64,000 nucleotides of DNA from 66-474 sp035281745 (lineage in GTDB: Bacteria > Pseudomonadota > Gammaproteobacteria > Xanthomonadales > Rhodanobacteraceae), in contig DATEDI010000014.1 of the NCBI GenBank assembly GCA_035281745.1, positions 156,096 to 220,095 on the forward strand. The letters run 5' to 3'. Positions 42,272 to 51,699 of this stretch are shown piece by piece. The translations under genes and the position numbers were made by a program. Every line of letters begins with the position of its first letter. Positions within the stretch are counted from its first letter, which is position 1. Below the pieces are notes generated by a model that worked only from the letters and a program-made list of their open reading frames with translations, was not told the DNA's origin and ran no database searches.

Positions 42272-42607
42272 ATGAAACGCAGAGCGCTCGATCCCGAAAC
42301 ATCTTCCGATTCGGCCGAAACCGGATTGTGCAAGGCGCTGTTGGCGCTGCGCGACGTCGCGGAAATGCGCGCCTTCCTGCGCGACCTGTGCACGCCGGCC
42401 GAATTGGAAGCGCTGGTCGACCGGTGGACCGTGGTGCCGCACGTGCTGAAGGGCACGCCCTATCGGGAAATCCATGAACACACCGCGGTCAGCATCACCA
42501 CCATCGGGCGGGTCGCGCGCTTTCTGAACCAGGGCAGCGGCGGCTACCGGACAGCGGCTGCGCGCGTCTTGCAGGCCGATCGCCGGCGCCGGAGCCAGCG
42601 GGCATGA
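42272..42607 (+). CDS. YerC/YecD-type TrpR-family regulator, probable histidine-operon repressor
   Basis: 111 residues. Its core FLRDLCTPAELEALVDRWTVV is followed by YREIHEHTAVSITTIGRVARFL, the TrpR-type helix-turn-helix. It belongs to the YerC/YecD branch, found near his genes in several lineages. It probably senses histidine and represses itself and hisG-hisI through the palindrome just upstream. Its stop overlaps the hisG start (ATGA). Confidence 0.85.
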   Translation: MKRRALDPETSSDSAETGLCKALLALRDVAEMRAFLRDLCTPAELEALVDRWTVVPHVLKGTPYREIHEHTAVSITTIGRVARFLNQGSGGYRTAAARVLQADRRRRSQRA

Positions 42608-43488
42608 TGCCGCGCGAGCGCCTGCGTATCGCCGTGCAGAAATCGGGTCGCCTGAGCGAGCCGTGCTTCGATCTTCTGGACCGCTGCGGTTTGCGTTTCC
42701 GGCGAAGCCGCGACGGCTTGTTCTGCTACGGCGATGGCGAGCCGGTCGATCTGTTGCTGGTGCGCGACGACGACATCCCGGGCCTGATCGCGCAAGGCGT
42801 GTGCGATCTCGGCATCGTCGGGCGTAATGTGCTGGCCGAGAACGCTGCCGCCCGGCAAACGGCGTTGCAATGTCTGCGGAATCTCGCGTTTGGCGCGTGC
42901 AGGCTCGTAATCGCGGTGCCGCAGGACATGGCCTACGCGGGGGTCGGCTCGCTGGCGCGGTTGCGCATTGCTACTTCGTATCCCAATCTTCTGCGCGACT
43001 GGCTGAGTGCGAATGGAGTCGATGCCGAAATCGTGACCCTTGCGGGTTCGGTCGAAATTGCACCGCGCCTCGGCACGGCGGACGCCATCTGCGATCTGGT
43101 GCAGTCCGGCGCGACGCTCGCCGCCAACCAGTTGCGCGAAGTCGATAGCGTGCTGGACAGCGAAGCCGTGCTGGTCGGCTCCGCCATGCTGCCGGCGGAC
43201 GGCCGCCGCGATGCCATCGAATTGCTGTTGCGACGCATCGACGGGGTGGTGCGTGTGCGCGGCTCGCGGTTGCTGCTGCTGCAGGCGGCGCGCGCCAGCG
43301 TGGAGGCGATCGTAGCGGTGCTGCCCGGGGCGCCATGCGCGACGGTACTGCAGATGGATGGCCAGCCCGGACAGGTGATGCTGCAGGCGTTGTGCGCGGA
43401 CGAACTGGGTTGGCGGCAATTGGAAGCCATCCAGCGCGCGGGCGCGCGTGAATTGTTCGTGCTGCCTGTCGAGAGGGCGCTGGCATGA
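42604..43488 (+). CDS. hisG: ATP phosphoribosyltransferase (long form)
   Basis: 294 residues. The C-terminal regulatory domain (about 220-294) is present, so it is the self-sufficient, histidine-inhibited form and needs no HisZ. Motifs LRIAVQKSGRLSEP, DLGIVGRNVL and the PRPP loop region EIVTLAGSVEIAPRLGTADA. First committed step of histidine synthesis. Overlaps yerC and hisD by four bases. Confidence 0.95.
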   Translation: MMPRERLRIAVQKSGRLSEPCFDLLDRCGLRFRRSRDGLFCYGDGEPVDLLLVRDDDIPGLIAQGVCDLGIVGRNVLAENAAARQTALQCLRNLAFGACRLVIAVPQDMAYAGVGSLARLRIATSYPNLLRDWLSANGVDAEIVTLAGSVEIAPRLGTADAICDLVQSGATLAANQLREVDSVLDSEAVLVGSAMLPADGRRDAIELLLRRIDGVVRVRGSRLLLLQAARASVEAIVAVLPGAPCATVLQMDGQPGQVMLQALCADELGWRQLEAIQRAGARELFVLPVERALA

Positions 43489-44822
43489 AACGCCTAGACT
43501 GGTCGTTGCTCGGCGAAGCGCAACGCGAGAGAACGTTGTCCCGCCCGCCGCTGTCGCGGAGCGATGCGCTGCGGGCGGCGGTGCAGGTCATCATCGCCAC
43601 CGTGCGCGCACGCGGCGACGCGGCGCTCCGCGAATACACCGCGAAATTCGACAACGCGACCACCGAAAGCGCCGAGGTTTCCAAGCGCGAATTCGACGTG
43701 GCGACGGCATCGGTCGATCCCGCATTGAAGCAGGCCATTGCCGAAGCGGCCACGCGCATCGAGGCGTTCCATCACGCCGGTCGGGTCGCGGACGTCGCGC
43801 TGGAAACGGCGCCCGGGCTGCGCGTTGAACGCGTGTCGCGCGCGATCGGGCGGGCCGGCCTGTACGTGCCGTCCGGCAGCGCACCGTTGCCTTCCACCGT
43901 ATTGATGCTGGCGATTCCCGCGCGACTCGCGGGTTGTCGTGAAGTCATGCTGTGCACGCCGCCGCGCGCCGACGGAACCTGCGATCCGGCGGTGCTGTAC
44001 GCCGCGCGCGAATTCGGCGTGCATCGCGTGTTCAAGGCGGGCGGCGCGCAGGCAATCGCGGCGATGGCGTATGGCACCGCGTTGGTGCCGAGTTGCGACA
44101 AGCTGTTCGGACCCGGCAATGCCTGGGTCACCGAAGCCAAATTGCAGGTGGCCGCGGATCCGGACGGCGCCGCGATCGACATGCCCGCGGGGCCTTCCGA
44201 AGTTTTCGTGATCGCCGATGATGCGGCCGACCCGGGATTCGTCGCCGCGGATCTGTTGTCGCAGGCCGAGCACGGCCCGGACTCGCAGGTGTTGCTGGTG
44301 AGCGATTCGGCCGCGCTGCTGGATGCGGTGGAACGTGCAGTCGCATGCCAGTGCGCCGCGCTGCCGCGCGCAGCGATCGCCGCCGATGCGCTGCAGCACA
44401 GCCGTTTGATCAAGGTCCGCTCGATCGAGGAAGCGTTCGTCCTGAGCAACCGTTACGCACCCGAACACCTGATCGTGCAGGTCCGCGGTCCGCGCGCATG
44501 GCTTGCCGCAATCGAAAGCGCGGGGTCGGTATTCCTCGGGCCCTGGACGCCGGAATCGCTGGGCGACTACTGCAGCGGCAGCAATCACGTGCTGCCCACC
44601 TACGGCTGGGCGCGCAGTTGCAGCGGCGTGTCGGTGGCGAGTTTCCAGAAACAGGTCACCATGCAGACATGCAGCGCGGAAGCGCTGCGCGCGGTGGGAC
44701 CCTGTGCAGAAACATTGGCAGCAGCCGAAGGACTCGATGCACATCGCCGCGCGGTCAGCTTGCGTCTGGCGACGCTGGCAGGCGGTACGCAAGATTCCGT
44801 GCGCACGAGGTCGGTGGCATGA
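43485..44822 (+). CDS. hisD: Histidinol dehydrogenase
   Basis: 445 residues. GPGNAWVTEAKLQ, IDMPAGPSEV, DLLSQAEHGPDSQ and the catalytic EHL region RYAPEHLIVQV are the family signature; zinc ligands are in DYCSGSNHVLPT. Oxidises histidinol to histidine in two steps. Second his gene, ATGA-coupled on both sides. Confidence 0.96.
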   Translation: MKRLDWSLLGEAQRERTLSRPPLSRSDALRAAVQVIIATVRARGDAALREYTAKFDNATTESAEVSKREFDVATASVDPALKQAIAEAATRIEAFHHAGRVADVALETAPGLRVERVSRAIGRAGLYVPSGSAPLPSTVLMLAIPARLAGCREVMLCTPPRADGTCDPAVLYAAREFGVHRVFKAGGAQAIAAMAYGTALVPSCDKLFGPGNAWVTEAKLQVAADPDGAAIDMPAGPSEVFVIADDAADPGFVAADLLSQAEHGPDSQVLLVSDSAALLDAVERAVACQCAALPRAAIAADALQHSRLIKVRSIEEAFVLSNRYAPEHLIVQVRGPRAWLAAIESAGSVFLGPWTPESLGDYCSGSNHVLPTYGWARSCSGVSVASFQKQVTMQTCSAEALRAVGPCAETLAAAEGLDAHRRAVSLRLATLAGGTQDSVRTRSVA

Positions 44823-45934
44823 ACCCGCTGGATCTCGCGCGACCGGAAATTCTGACCCTGGAACCCTACTCCTCGGCGCGAATGGAGGCGCGCGGCGGTT
44901 CGACCCTGCTCAACGCCAACGAGTCACCTTGGCCGCCATTTGCGTGCAACACAACGTGGAATCGCTACCCGGAACCGCAACCGTCTGCGTTGGCCGTGCG
45001 TCTCGCGGGCTTGTACGGCCTCGGTGTCGACCAGTTGCTGATCGGCCGTGGCAGCGACGAAGGCATCGACCTGCTGGTGCGGGCGTTCTGCGGCGCGGGG
45101 CGCGATGCGATCCTGATTTCATCGCCGACGTTCGGGATGTACGCGGTATGCGCGCGGGTGCAAGGCGCAGGCGTCGTCGATGTGCCTCTGCGCGACGATT
45201 TTTCGCTGGACGTCGATGCGATGCTGGCGGCCGTCACCCCGGCGGTGAAGTTGGTATTCGTGTGCGCGCCCAACAATCCTGCGGGTGCCGGCACGCCGCG
45301 CGCCGAAATCCTGCGACTGGCGGAGACGCTTGCAGGCAAGGCGCTGCTGGTGGTCGACGAAGCCTATGTCGAGTTCGCCGATCCTGCCGGCGAGTTCGGG
45401 AGTGTCTCGGATCGCATCGGGACGCTGCCCAACCTGGTCATGTTGCGGACGCTGTCCAAGGCCTGGGCTTTGGCCGGCCTCAGGCTAGGCACGTTGCTCG
45501 CCGACGTGCGCGTGGTGGCGCTGCTCCGCAAACTCATGTCACCGTATCCGCTCGCCGCACCGTGTGTGGACGTAGCGATGAATGCGCTGTCCGACGACGG
45601 TGAACGCGTTGTGCGCGAGCGCATCGCCACCATCCGTCGCGAGCGCGCACGCGTGCGCGAGACGCTGGCGACGTTGGGGTGCGTCCGCGAAGTCTTGCCG
45701 TCGCAAGCCAATTTCCTTACGGTGAGATTCGGCGATTCGGGCGCGGCATACGCTGCATTGCTCGATGCGGGCGTGCTCGTGCGCGACGTACGCCGTTACC
45801 CGATGCTGGAAGATGCGCTGCGCATCACGCTCGGCACGCCCGATGAAAACGATCGCGTACTGGCCCTGCTGCGATCGCTGGCAGTCGTGCGGAACGTCTC
45901 CTCAAGGGCGGCGCGAGCGGAGCTGACGGCATGA
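44819..45934 (+). CDS. hisC: Histidinol-phosphate aminotransferase
   Basis: 371 residues. Fold type I PLP enzyme: NANESPW and YPEPQP at the N-terminus, APNNPAG, DEAYVEF, and the PLP-binding Lys in LRTLSKAWALAGLRLG. Converts imidazole-acetol phosphate to histidinol phosphate. Fourth enzyme-order gene placed third in the operon, as in enterics. Confidence 0.95.
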   Translation: MNPLDLARPEILTLEPYSSARMEARGGSTLLNANESPWPPFACNTTWNRYPEPQPSALAVRLAGLYGLGVDQLLIGRGSDEGIDLLVRAFCGAGRDAILISSPTFGMYAVCARVQGAGVVDVPLRDDFSLDVDAMLAAVTPAVKLVFVCAPNNPAGAGTPRAEILRLAETLAGKALLVVDEAYVEFADPAGEFGSVSDRIGTLPNLVMLRTLSKAWALAGLRLGTLLADVRVVALLRKLMSPYPLAAPCVDVAMNALSDDGERVVRERIATIRRERARVRETLATLGCVREVLPSQANFLTVRFGDSGAAYAALLDAGVLVRDVRRYPMLEDALRITLGTPDENDRVLALLRSLAVVRNVSSRAARAELTA

Positions 45935-46998
45935 TGCGGAAATTTCTGTTTCTCGATCGCGACGGCTGCCTCCTGATTGAGCCTCCGGGCGAACAACTCG
46001 ACAGCTTCGCGAAGTTCGACCTGATGCCGGGCGTGGTCGCAGCCCTGCAGCGCTGCGTCGCCGCCGGCTACGAGCTGGTGATGGTGACCAATCAGGATGG
46101 ACTGGGCACGGCGAGTTTTCCGCAAGCCAACTTCGATGGTCCCCAGCAACTGCTGCTGCGTGTCCTGGCCTCGCAGGGGGTGGAGTTCCACGACATCCTC
46201 ATCGACCGCAGCTTCGAACACCAGCGCCTCGATACGCGAAAACCTGGCGTCGGTTTGCTGCGCGGCTATCTCGCGGACGATGGCTGGAGCCGCGCAGATT
46301 CGGCAATGGTCGGTGATCGGAAAACCGACCTGCAGCTCGCAGCCAATCTCGGCGTGCGCGGATTGCAAATAGGCGCCGATGGTATGACGTGGTCCGGCAT
46401 CGCGCATCGCTTGCTGGACCGCCCGCGCATCGCCGAGGTCGGGCGCGTCACGCGCGAAACCCGCATCGAGGTCCGTGTCGATCTTGATGCAGCGGCCGAG
46501 CCGGATGTCGCGACGGGCATCGGTTTTTTCGACCACATGCTGGAGCAACTTGGCAAGCACGGCGGCTTTGCGTTGGCGCTGCGTTGCGTCGGCGACACGA
46601 ATGTGGACGAACACCACACGGTGGAAGATTGCGCGCTCGCGATCGGCGAGGCACTGCGACGTGCATTGGGGGACAAGCGTGGCATCGCGCGCTACGGGTT
46701 TTCGCTGCCCATGGACGACAGCGCAGCGGATGCAAGGCTGGATCTGTCCGGGCGCGCGTGTTTCGTGTTCGACGGTGTGTTTCCGCGCGAGCGGGTGGGC
46801 GACTTGCCCACCGAGCTGGTGCCGCATTTCTTCCGCTCGTTGTGCGATGCGCTGGGCGCCAACCTGCATCTCGCGGTGCGCGGCGGAAACGCGCATCACA
46901 TGGTCGAGGCTTGCTTCAAGGTGGTAGCGCGGTCTCTGCGTCAGGCATTGTGCCGCGAGGGCGTCGCGCTGCCGAGCACGAAAGGCGTGCTCGCATGA
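45931..46998 (+). CDS. hisB: Bifunctional histidinol-phosphatase / imidazoleglycerol-phosphate dehydratase
   Basis: 355 residues. N-terminal HAD phosphatase (LFLDRDGCL, about 1-165) with a zinc region, and C-terminal dehydratase (about 170-355) with IGFFDHMLEQL, DEHHTVED and NAHHMVEACFK metal-binding His motifs. The fused form is typical of gammaproteobacteria. ATGA overlaps with hisC and hisH. Confidence 0.96.
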   Translation: MMRKFLFLDRDGCLLIEPPGEQLDSFAKFDLMPGVVAALQRCVAAGYELVMVTNQDGLGTASFPQANFDGPQQLLLRVLASQGVEFHDILIDRSFEHQRLDTRKPGVGLLRGYLADDGWSRADSAMVGDRKTDLQLAANLGVRGLQIGADGMTWSGIAHRLLDRPRIAEVGRVTRETRIEVRVDLDAAAEPDVATGIGFFDHMLEQLGKHGGFALALRCVGDTNVDEHHTVEDCALAIGEALRRALGDKRGIARYGFSLPMDDSAADARLDLSGRACFVFDGVFPRERVGDLPTELVPHFFRSLCDALGANLHLAVRGGNAHHMVEACFKVVARSLRQALCREGVALPSTKGVLA

Positions 46999-47585
46999 GC
47001 GTGGCGCTGGTGGATTCGGGCGGCGCGAACATCGGGTCGGTGCGGTATGCACTGCAGCGGCTGGGTGTGGAGGCGGCATTGACGTCGGATGCGGCGGACA
47101 TACGCGCTGCCGATCACGTAATTTTGCCGGGCGTGGGTGCCGCCGCGCCGGCGATGGCGCGACTGGGCGCAACCGGGCTGGTCGAGGTGATTCGTTCATT
47201 GACGCAACCCGTGTTGGGTGTTTGCCTCGGGATGCAGCTGCTCTGCGCACGTTCCGCGGAAGGCGATGTCGGCTGTCTGGGTCTGATCGATGCCAACGTG
47301 CAGCGATTCGACGATGGCGGCGGTCTGCGCGTGCCGCACATGGGTTGGAACCGGGTGCAAGGCGTCGTGCCGAATTCGCTTCTGGCGGGAGACACCGGCG
47401 AAGGCTGGGCGTATTTCGTGCACAGCTACGCGGTGCCGGTGTGTGCGGCGACACTGGCGACCTGTGATTACGGCGGCGAATTCTCGGCTGCAGTCCGGCG
47501 CGACAACTTTTTCGGTGTGCAATACCACCCCGAGCGTTCGGCCGCGTTCGGCGTAGCCACGCTGCGCAACTTCCTCGCGTCATGA
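46995..47585 (+). CDS. hisH: Imidazole glycerol phosphate synthase, glutaminase subunit
   Basis: 196 residues. Nucleophile Cys in VLGVCLGMQLL, and His and Glu in FGVQYHPERS. Makes ammonia from glutamine and channels it to HisF. hisA is placed between the two subunit genes, the usual proteobacterial order. Confidence 0.95.
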   Translation: MSVALVDSGGANIGSVRYALQRLGVEAALTSDAADIRAADHVILPGVGAAAPAMARLGATGLVEVIRSLTQPVLGVCLGMQLLCARSAEGDVGCLGLIDANVQRFDDGGGLRVPHMGWNRVQGVVPNSLLAGDTGEGWAYFVHSYAVPVCAATLATCDYGGEFSAAVRRDNFFGVQYHPERSAAFGVATLRNFLAS

Positions 47586-48313
47586 GCTTTGAGGTGATTC
47601 CCGCGATCGATCTTAGCGGCGGCCGGGTGGTGCGGCTGCGACAGGGCGATTACGCGCGCGAAACGGTGTTCGCAGACGACCCGCTGGAACTCGCCAGACG
47701 CTACGCAGCCGAGGGTGCGAAGTGGTTGCACGTGGTCGATCTCGATGGCGCGCGAGCTGGTGCGTTCGAAAACCTTGCCGTGATCGAATCGATCTGCAGG
47801 CTGGATGGTTTGCAGGTGCAGGCGGGCGGCGGCGTGCGCGGCGAGGGCGACCTGCGGCGACTGTATGCGACGGGCGTTGCGCGGGTGGTAGTGGGCAGCG
47901 TTGCAGTGCGCGATCCGGGCGCAATGGCCGCCTGGCTGCATGACTTTGGACCGGATCGGCTGGTGCTCGCCCTGGACGTTCGCGGCAAGGCGGGTGCATG
48001 GCGGCTCGCGGTGCATGGGTGGACGGAGGAGACATTGGTAGCGCTCGACACGCTTGCCGGGTACTACGTAGGCGCGGGCGCGCGCCATGTGCTGTGTACC
48101 GACATCGCGCGGGACGGCACCCTTGGTGGGTTCAACCTGGACCTCTATCGCGACTTGCGCGACCAAGGTGCCGATTTCCACATCCAGGCTTCGGGCGGTG
48201 CGTGTTCGCTGGAGGGCATTCGCGCGGTGCGAGAAGTTGGCGTGCGCGCGGTCATCCTCGGACGCGGGTTGCTCGAAGGGAATTTTTCGCTGGCGGATGC
48301 CCTGCGATGCTGA
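47582..48313 (+). CDS. hisA: ProFAR isomerase
   Basis: 243 residues, TIM barrel. Catalytic Asp in VIPAIDLSGGRVVRL and the second in DIARDGTLGGFN; phosphate loops ASGGACS and ILGRGLLEG. The second phosphate loop reads GGA rather than GGV. Amadori isomerisation in histidine synthesis. Stop overlaps hisF by 7 bp. Confidence 0.95.
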   Translation: MSFEVIPAIDLSGGRVVRLRQGDYARETVFADDPLELARRYAAEGAKWLHVVDLDGARAGAFENLAVIESICRLDGLQVQAGGGVRGEGDLRRLYATGVARVVVGSVAVRDPGAMAAWLHDFGPDRLVLALDVRGKAGAWRLAVHGWTEETLVALDTLAGYYVGAGARHVLCTDIARDGTLGGFNLDLYRDLRDQGADFHIQASGGACSLEGIRAVREVGVRAVILGRGLLEGNFSLADALRC

Positions 48314-49077
48314 GCCGACGCATTATCGCGTGCCTCGACGTGAAGGACGGCAAAGTCGTGAAGGGTGTCCGCTTCCGCGACCACGTGGTCGCGGGCGACA
48401 TCGTGGAGCTGGCTTTGCGCTATCGCGAGGCGGGCGCGGATGAGCTGGTGTTCTACGACATCGCTGCAAGCCCGGAAAGTCGGACCGTCGATTGCGCGTG
48501 GGTGGGACGCGTGGCGCGCGTGCTCGACATCCCGTTTTGCGTAGCGGGCGGCATTCGCAGCGTCGAGGACGCGCGCGCGATATTGCACGCGGGCGCGGAC
48601 AAGATTTCAATCAATTCGCCCGCGCTCGAACGGCCCGCCCTGATCGGTGAACTGGCCGACGCGTTCGGCGTGCAATGCGTGGTGGTGGGCATCGACTCGC
48701 TGTGCGACCACGATGGTGAATGGCGGGTGCGGCAATACACCGGCGATCCGGCGCGAATGCGCGCAGTCGCCCGGCGAACGCTGGACTGGATCGATGAAGC
48801 GCAGTGTTGCGGCGCCGGCGAGATCGTCCTGAACTGCATGGACAGCGACGGCGTCCGCGCAGGCTACGATATCGAGCAGTTGCGCGCGGCGCGCGCGACG
48901 TGCCGCGTGCCGCTGGTGGCCTCGGGTGGCGCCGGCGCACGGGAACATTTCCGCGACGTGTTCGATATCGCCGACGTGGACGGCGCATTGGCCGCCAGTG
49001 TGTTCCACTCCGGCACCATCGCCATTGCAAGCCTCAAGCACTGGTTGCGCCAGCAAGGCATCACGGTAAGGATATGA
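48307..49077 (+). CDS. hisF: Imidazole glycerol phosphate synthase, cyclase subunit
   Basis: 256 residues, TIM barrel. RRIIACLDVKDGKVVKGVRF with the catalytic Asp, FYDIAAS, PFCVAGGIRS, and NCMDSDGVRAGYD with the second Asp. Makes IGP and AICAR from PRFAR with ammonia from HisH. Confidence 0.96.
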   Translation: MLSRRIIACLDVKDGKVVKGVRFRDHVVAGDIVELALRYREAGADELVFYDIAASPESRTVDCAWVGRVARVLDIPFCVAGGIRSVEDARAILHAGADKISINSPALERPALIGELADAFGVQCVVVGIDSLCDHDGEWRVRQYTGDPARMRAVARRTLDWIDEAQCCGAGEIVLNCMDSDGVRAGYDIEQLRAARATCRVPLVASGGAGAREHFRDVFDIADVDGALAASVFHSGTIAIASLKHWLRQQGITVRI

Positions 49078-49087
49078 GGCAACCCGC

Positions 49088-49714
49088 ATGAATCACGACG
49101 ATCTGCAACGCGTGGACTTCCAGAAGGGCGGCGGGCTGGTACCAGCCATCGTGCAGGACGCAATCTCTGGCGAAGTGCTGATGCTCGGTTACATGAATGC
49201 GGAGGCATTGGCCGCAACCCGGACTTCGGGATTCGTCACGTTCTGGAGTCGAAGCAAGCAGCGACTCTGGAAAAAGGGTGAAACGTCGGGTCACGTGCTG
49301 GAAGTAAAATCGATCCGGGTCGATTGCGATCGCGACACCCTGTTGATCCTGGCCGAGCCGCATGGCCCCACCTGCCATCTCGGTACATCGAGCTGTTTCG
49401 GCGAGCGCACCGCGGCGCTGGCGTTCCTGCCGAGGCTGGATGCCTTGATCGCCGCGCGCGACGTTCAGCGGCCTGCCGGCAGTTACACCGCCGAACTGCT
49501 CGAAGCAGGCGTGCGCCGGATCGCGCAAAAGGTCGGCGAGGAGGGCGTCGAGACGGCGCTGGCGGCGGTGGTTCAGGACGATTCCGCGTTGCTCGGGGAG
49601 GCCGCCGACCTGGTCTACCACCTGATGGTGTTGCTGCGCGCGCGGGGTTTGTCGCTGGACCAGGTGGATGCGACATTGGCGCGTCGCCACGGCGCCACCC
49701 ACGGATCAACCTGA
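49088..49714 (+). CDS. hisI: Bifunctional phosphoribosyl-AMP cyclohydrolase / phosphoribosyl-ATP pyrophosphatase
   Basis: 208 residues. The N-terminal cyclohydrolase part has MNAEAL, FWSRSKQRLWKKGETSGH and the Cys-rich DCDRDTLLI and GPTCHLG. The C-terminal HisE part (about 115-205) has QKVGEEGVETALAA and EAADLVYHL. Last gene of hisGDCBHAFI. Its 3' end overlaps the 3' end of the convergent kinase gene by 9 bp. Confidence 0.95.
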   Translation: MNHDDLQRVDFQKGGGLVPAIVQDAISGEVLMLGYMNAEALAATRTSGFVTFWSRSKQRLWKKGETSGHVLEVKSIRVDCDRDTLLILAEPHGPTCHLGTSSCFGERTAALAFLPRLDALIAARDVQRPAGSYTAELLEAGVRRIAQKVGEEGVETALAAVVQDDSALLGEAADLVYHLMVLLRARGLSLDQVDATLARRHGATHGST

Positions 49715-50794
49715 CGGCACCAGCGCCTGCAACGATCCGGCTTGCGCGGTCAGGGCGGCGAACAACGCGAACTGGTTGCGCGCGCGTTCGAGGTTGTGAG
49801 TCGGACGATCGATCCTGTAATAGCGGTCGCCGTCCAGCCAGTCGGTGAGAAATCGCAGCGCCATGATGCCGGTGACGAGCCGTGCCGCGAATACCAGGTT
49901 GTCGCGCTCGAGCGGCGTCAGCAGCCCGCCGCAGCCTTCGACGTAGCCGCGGGCGAGCGCCGCGAAGTGATCGTGCCGCACGCCCACGCGTGCGAGACCG
50001 GTCGAGTCCTCCGGTACCGGGCTCACCATCGTGCGCGCCATGTCACCGAAATCGAACAACAGACTGCCGGGCATCACCGTGTCCAGATCGATCACGCACC
50101 GCGCCCGATCATCCGCATCGAACAGCAAGTTGTTCAACTTGCAGTCGTTGTGCGTGACGTGCCACGGCAGACCGGCGTCCAGCAAACCCCGCCAGTGGCC
50201 CAACACGTCGCGGTAACCCAATGCAGTTTCGCATTCGGATTGCGTCGTGGCGACACGGCCTGCGCGGTCGGCTTGCTTCGCAGCGAGGAAAGCGTCGAAA
50301 CGCGACGCCGGATCGTGGAAGTGCGGAATCACTTCACCGACATCGTTCGGGTCGACGCCGGACAGCGCGGCGGTGAACGCACCGAAGCCGCGGCCAGCTT
50401 CGAACACCAATGAAATATCATCGGCCGTGTCGTGGGTGCGGGTGTCCGGCACATGGGCGTACATGCGCCACCATGTTCCGTCGGCAAGGATCGCCGCTGG
50501 CTCGCCTGCGAGCGTGGGCACCAGTTCCAGGACCGCATAGTCGTAGCGGCCCGCGGCGCGTTCACAGCCGAGATGCGCGGTGACCGTGTGGCAGTTGCGC
50601 ATGACCTGTGCCGGATCGCGGAACACTTGCGTGTTGAGACATTGCAATACGCGCCGGCGACCGTCATCGGTGACCAACAGGGTACGGTTGATCAAGCCAC
50701 TGCCGAGCGGCGTGAACCGGGCGTCGGGGCTCAATCCCCACGCTGCGGCGAGCTCATTGCGTGTGGTAGCGCCGAGTCGAACGGTGCCGCTCAT
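49706..50794 (-). CDS. Phosphotransferase, probable N-acetylhexosamine or sugar 1-kinase
   Basis: 362 residues in the aminoglycoside-phosphotransferase/choline-kinase fold. LGSGLINRTLLV is the nucleotide loop, HNDCKLNNLLFD the catalytic loop and CVIDLDTVMPG the metal site. The pattern is close to NahK-type N-acetylhexosamine 1-kinases. Coupled by ATGA to a sugar-nucleotidyltransferase gene, the pair could phosphorylate and then activate a sugar, as AmgK/MurU do (inference). The sugar is not known. Last gene of the minus-strand chain that begins with the PH-domain gene. Confidence 0.8.
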   Translation of the reverse strand: MSGTVRLGATTRNELAAAWGLSPDARFTPLGSGLINRTLLVTDDGRRRVLQCLNTQVFRDPAQVMRNCHTVTAHLGCERAAGRYDYAVLELVPTLAGEPAAILADGTWWRMYAHVPDTRTHDTADDISLVFEAGRGFGAFTAALSGVDPNDVGEVIPHFHDPASRFDAFLAAKQADRAGRVATTQSECETALGYRDVLGHWRGLLDAGLPWHVTHNDCKLNNLLFDADDRARCVIDLDTVMPGSLLFDFGDMARTMVSPVPEDSTGLARVGVRHDHFAALARGYVEGCGGLLTPLERDNLVFAARLVTGIMALRFLTDWLDGDRYYRIDRPTHNLERARNQFALFAALTAQAGSLQALVPSG

Positions 50795-51699
50795 TCGCGC
50801 GACCAAAGCGGGGTCGGATACACGCCTGACCGGTGCAGGGCTGCCATCGCGGAGGCCACGCGAGCGCGATCATCGGAATAGGTCAGACCCAGCCAGCGGT
50901 CGCGAGTGGGCAGGACCGAGAGCTTCTGATGGGTCATCGCGAGGTGCGTCGCGATTGCATGCGGCAGGAAGTATTCGTGCTTTATGCCGGCGTGGGTCAG
51001 AAACTCACGCAACCCGCGTTCGAGTTCGGGAAGCAAATCGGGCAGCAGCCCCCAACAGTTCAGCGACACGACAGTATCGGGCGCGAGCAGGCTGCGCGTC
51101 CCATCCGGCGCGTTGCCGGTGAGCGTGCCATCGCGGACAGCGACGTCGATGAATTCGGTGGCGGTCACGAGGTTTTGCTCGGCATCGACCCTGCACACGC
51201 CGCGGTTGACGCCGCCGTGACTGGAGAGGGTGGCATCAAGCCGATAGCCGACCATCGCTGGCCGCGCGGCTTGGCGAAAATGGCCGGCCAGCAATTGGAA
51301 TGCCTCGCGCCCGTAGTAATCGTCGGCATTGATCACGGCGAATGGACCGTGTAGCAGCGGCACGCAGCACCACAACGCGTGACCGGTCCCGAGCGGTTTC
51401 GTCCGACCGGCAGGTACCGCGCAGCCGTCAGGAATCTTGTCGATGGTCTGTGTCACGAAGTGCAGCACGGCGCGGCCTTGCAGATGCTGCGCCAGGCGTT
51501 GTTGCAGGGCGTCGCGCAACGGCTCGCGGATCACCATCACGATTTGCATGAAACCGGCAGCGATGGCGTCGTGGATCGCGTATTCGAGCAGCCATTCGCC
51601 ATTGGGACCGATGCCCGCGATCTGCTTGGTATCGCCGTAACGGCTGCCGAGGCCGGCGGCGAGGATCACCAGCGTGGGTGCGACCTTCGAAACATTCAC
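50791..51699 (-). CDS. Sugar nucleotidyltransferase
   Basis: 302 residues. Signature LAAGLGSRYGDTKQ at the N-terminus (nucleotide binding) and INADDYYG for the metal-binding Asp. Resembles NDP-sugar pyrophosphorylases with a C-terminal extension. The GTG start at 51699 overlaps the upstream stop (GTGA). It probably activates the sugar 1-phosphate made by the next gene's kinase. Confidence 0.85.
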   Translation of the reverse strand: MNVSKVAPTLVILAAGLGSRYGDTKQIAGIGPNGEWLLEYAIHDAIAAGFMQIVMVIREPLRDALQQRLAQHLQGRAVLHFVTQTIDKIPDGCAVPAGRTKPLGTGHALWCCVPLLHGPFAVINADDYYGREAFQLLAGHFRQAARPAMVGYRLDATLSSHGGVNRGVCRVDAEQNLVTATEFIDVAVRDGTLTGNAPDGTRSLLAPDTVVSLNCWGLLPDLLPELERGLREFLTHAGIKHEYFLPHAIATHLAMTHQKLSVLPTRDRWLGLTYSDDRARVASAMAALHRSGVYPTPLWSRE

